From Anaerolineales bacterium (GTDB lineage Bacteria; Chloroflexota; Anaerolineae; Anaerolineales; DRMV01), in contig JALSPT010000202.1 of NCBI GenBank assembly GCA_026985785.1, positions 1 through 8,206 on the forward strand: DNA of 8,206 bases, read 5' to 3'. The notes under the pieces were generated by a model. That model did not search any database. It was not told where the DNA came from and saw only the letters and a program-made list of their open reading frames with translations. Both the position numbers and the translations under genes were made by a program. Below, piece by piece: positions 6,365-8,206 of the stretch. The stretch's first letter is position 1; every line of letters starts with the position of its first letter.

Positions 6365-7585
6365 ATGATCCACATCCTGCACTATGCCGGCCCGCCGACC
6401 ATCGGTGGGGTAGAGATCACCATTGCTTATCACGCCCGCTTGCTGGCCGAACGAGGCTACAGCGTCCAGGTCATTGCTGGTCGGGGGGCATCGTTCGACC
6501 CTCGGGTGCGCTTTTTGCCCATTCCCGAAGTGGATTCGCGCCATCCTGAAGTGCTGACCATAGCGCAGGAACTCACCGACCGCGGTCCTACCCCGCGTTT
6601 CGAGGCGCTGCGCACCCACCTGCGCGAGCGCCTGCAAGCCGCCATTGCGCCAGAAGACACCCTCATCGTGCACAACGCCCTCACTTTGCACAAAAACCTG
6701 GCCCTCACCGCAGCGTTGTACGACCTTGCCGCAAACGGTCACCCCATCATCGGCTGGTGCCACGATTTCGCCTGGCTGGACGCCCTCTACATCCCCGTCC
6801 TGCGTCCTGGCTTTCCGTGGGATTTGCTACGCACACCCTGGCCAAATACCCGCTACGTCACCGTCTCGGAACACCGCCGCGAGCAACTGGCGCGTCTGCT
6901 CGACTTGCCTGCCGACCGCATCACTGTGATACCACCGGGCGTCGCGCCGGAGCAACTGATGCGCCTCAGCCCAACCGCTCGCCGTTTGGCCGCAGCGCTC
7001 CGCTTGTGGGAGGCCGAGCCGCTGCTGCTTTTGCCGGCGCGCATCACCCGCCGGAAGAACATCCAGTTTGCCATCCGCACCGTCGCTGCCCTGCGGGCGC
7101 ACTTCCCCAATCCCATGCTGGTCGTCACCGGCCCACCGGGCCCTCACAACCCTTCGAACGTCACCTACCTGGACACACTGCGCGCTCTGCGGCGTGAACT
7201 CGGCCTGGAAGAGGCCGTGCATTTTCTCTACGAACACGGTGAAAACGGCGAGCCGTTGCTGGTAGACGATGACCTGCTGGCCGAATTCTACACCTTGGCC
7301 GACGCGCTGCTCTTCCCCAGCCTGCGAGAAGGCTTCGGGATGCCGGTGCTGGAGGCGGGTTTGTTGCGGCTGCCGGTGCTGGCCGCCGATATTCCACCGG
7401 TGCGCGAGAGCGCCGGTGAACTGGCTACCCTCTTCGACCCACAAGGCGACCCTGCCAAAGCCGCAGCCCGCATTGCCGCGCGTTTGCAGGCTGAGCCGAC
7501 GTACCGCCTGCGCCGCCGTGTCCTCGGCCAGTTTACCTGGGACGCGATCGTAGACGAGAAAATCCTTCCCCTCCTGGAAAAGTGA
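6365..7585 (+). CDS. Second GT4-like glycosyltransferase, probable diverged paralogue of the first
   Basis: This 406-residue soluble GT-B protein has a typical GGVE loop (14-17) that binds near the acceptor in GT4 enzymes. The donor site has Arg226 and Lys231 in PARITRRKN, and the E-x7-E motif is E322-GFGMPVL-E330. The N-terminal domain contains NALTLHKN (104-111) and HDFAW (133-137), which match NALSLPVN and HDFWW of the preceding enzyme at nearly the same spacing. PPGV after the first domain is the usual inter-domain switch segment. GGGAAGGTG (6352-6360) is a fair ribosome binding site for the ATG at 6365. The gene starts 21 nt after the first glycosyltransferase and ends 7 nt before the Usp-like gene, so all three probably share a transcript. 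The substrate is unknown. There is no membrane anchor, so products should be made in the cytoplasm or on the inner membrane face. Confidence 0.88.
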   Translation: MIHILHYAGPPTIGGVEITIAYHARLLAERGYSVQVIAGRGASFDPRVRFLPIPEVDSRHPEVLTIAQELTDRGPTPRFEALRTHLRERLQAAIAPEDTLIVHNALTLHKNLALTAALYDLAANGHPIIGWCHDFAWLDALYIPVLRPGFPWDLLRTPWPNTRYVTVSEHRREQLARLLDLPADRITVIPPGVAPEQLMRLSPTARRLAAALRLWEAEPLLLLPARITRRKNIQFAIRTVAALRAHFPNPMLVVTGPPGPHNPSNVTYLDTLRALRRELGLEEAVHFLYEHGENGEPLLVDDDLLAEFYTLADALLFPSLREGFGMPVLEAGLLRLPVLAADIPPVRESAGELATLFDPQGDPAKAAARIAARLQAEPTYRLRRRVLGQFTWDAIVDEKILPLLEK

Positions 7586-7592
7586 GGTTGCC

Positions 7593-8206
7593 ATGACCCC
7601 TCATCGCCCAACTTCCCCCGCTTCGCCCCGCATCCTGGCCGTGATCGCCTCGCCAGAAGAAGCCGATTTTCTGCTCCCGCTGGCGCACATTCTGGCGCAC
7701 GACCACGTCCGCGGGCAGATTGTGGTGTTGCTGGTACACGCCGTACCGCCCGACGAGCCGCTCAGCAGCGCAGCGGCTGCTCTAAGCGCTTTGCGAGAAA
7801 ACCTGGCAGAACACCTCCGCCGCTACGAAGTGCCTGCCGTGTACGTCCATTCCCTGGCGCGCCATCCGCAGCACATTTGGGACGCGCTCTGTGATCGCGC
7901 TCGTCAGGAGAAGGCCGACACCTTGCTGATCCCGTGGCCAAGCGCCGCCATCCCAGCGCTGGAAAGCCCCAACCTGGATGCTTTACCGGCCAATCTGGTA
8001 CTGGCGCGCCTGGGGACGCCCCCCATTCCTTGGGAGGCAGTGGAAAAGGTGCTCCTCCCTGTGCGCGGCGGCCCCAACGACACCGAGGCGCTGCGGGTGG
8101 CGCTCACCGTGGCCGAGCATGCCCACGCCCGCGTGACGTTGCTCCATGCCACCGGTGAAGCGCCGTTCGATGCTGAGGAGCGCCTGTTTGCCCAGTTTGG
8201 GGCTGC
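7593..8206 (+). CDS. Tandem universal-stress-protein-like protein, 3' end outside window
   Basis: The frame stays open for 204 codons to the window edge. GAGGT at 7584-7588, overlapping the previous stop, serves as the ribosome binding site. Residues 13-115 look like a Usp alpha/beta unit: strand RILAVIASP, a helix, strand GQIVVLLVHAVPP, a helix, YVHS, then KADTLLIPW. A second unit starts at EKVLLPVRGGPNDTEAL (151-167) and continues with ARVTLLHA, which closely resembles the Usp N-terminal strand and helix. The first unit lacks the G-x2-G-x9-G[S/T] ATP-binding motif where it would be expected after LLIPW, so it is probably a non-ATP-binding or structural copy. No membrane segment is seen. The protein could be a stand-alone tandem Usp or the front of a longer fusion. 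Its role is unknown; its place after two glycosyltransferases suggests a regulatory or stress link. Confidence 0.75.
   Translation, partial: MTPHRPTSPASPRILAVIASPEEADFLLPLAHILAHDHVRGQIVVLLVHAVPPDEPLSSAAAALSALRENLAEHLRRYEVPAVYVHSLARHPQHIWDALCDRARQEKADTLLIPWPSAAIPALESPNLDALPANLVLARLGTPPIPWEAVEKVLLPVRGGPNDTEALRVALTVAEHAHARVTLLHATGEAPFDAEERLFAQFGA

Noticed and set aside
6827..7594. Minus-strand open frame (255 codons) opposite the second glycosyltransferase
   Set aside because: It is antisense to the conserved GT4 donor-site region, with no ribosome binding site or domain of its own.

Overview
The window looks like a piece of a GC-rich bacterial chromosome (roughly 60% GC by eye). All seven genes lie on the + strand and are tightly packed. 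The style of the BMP-family lipoprotein and its transporter, and the long-stem terminator AGACCTGGCAGG/CCTGCCAGGTCT, remind me of Chloroflexota, probably Anaerolineae. That placement rests on recollection of protein style and not on a search, so it is moderate at best.

Region 1 (1-5053) is a complete ABC uptake system of the BMP/nucleoside type. It has a substrate-binding lipoprotein (159-1379), a double-domain ATPase (1478-2968) and two BPD_transp_2 permeases (2965-4023 and 4016-5014). The last three genes overlap or abut (4-nt and 8-nt overlaps), which points to translational coupling. A perfect 12-bp hairpin between the lipoprotein and the ATPase gene probably sets a higher level of lipoprotein than of membrane components. 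A second 12-bp hairpin with a T5 tract ends the transporter unit. The expected substrate is a nucleoside or related purine/pyrimidine compound, known from the family and not proven here.

Region 2 (5054-8206, continuing off the right edge) is a second gene cluster. It holds two GT4-type glycosyltransferases (5069-6343 and 6365-7585) and the start of a tandem universal-stress-protein-like gene (7593 to the edge), with gaps of 21 and 7 nt. The two glycosyltransferases are about 400 residues each. They share two unusual N-domain motifs, NAL[ST]LxxN and HDFxW, at matching spacing, so they look like diverged paralogues. Their product is unknown. A soluble glycoside made under stress is one possibility that the Usp-like neighbour would fit, but nothing in the window proves it.

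The leader at 1-158 contains a weak promoter candidate, a very strong Shine-Dalgarno-like sequence with no start codon behind it, and the real ribosome binding site of the lipoprotein gene. I see no tRNA, rRNA, CRISPR array, insertion sequence or attachment site.
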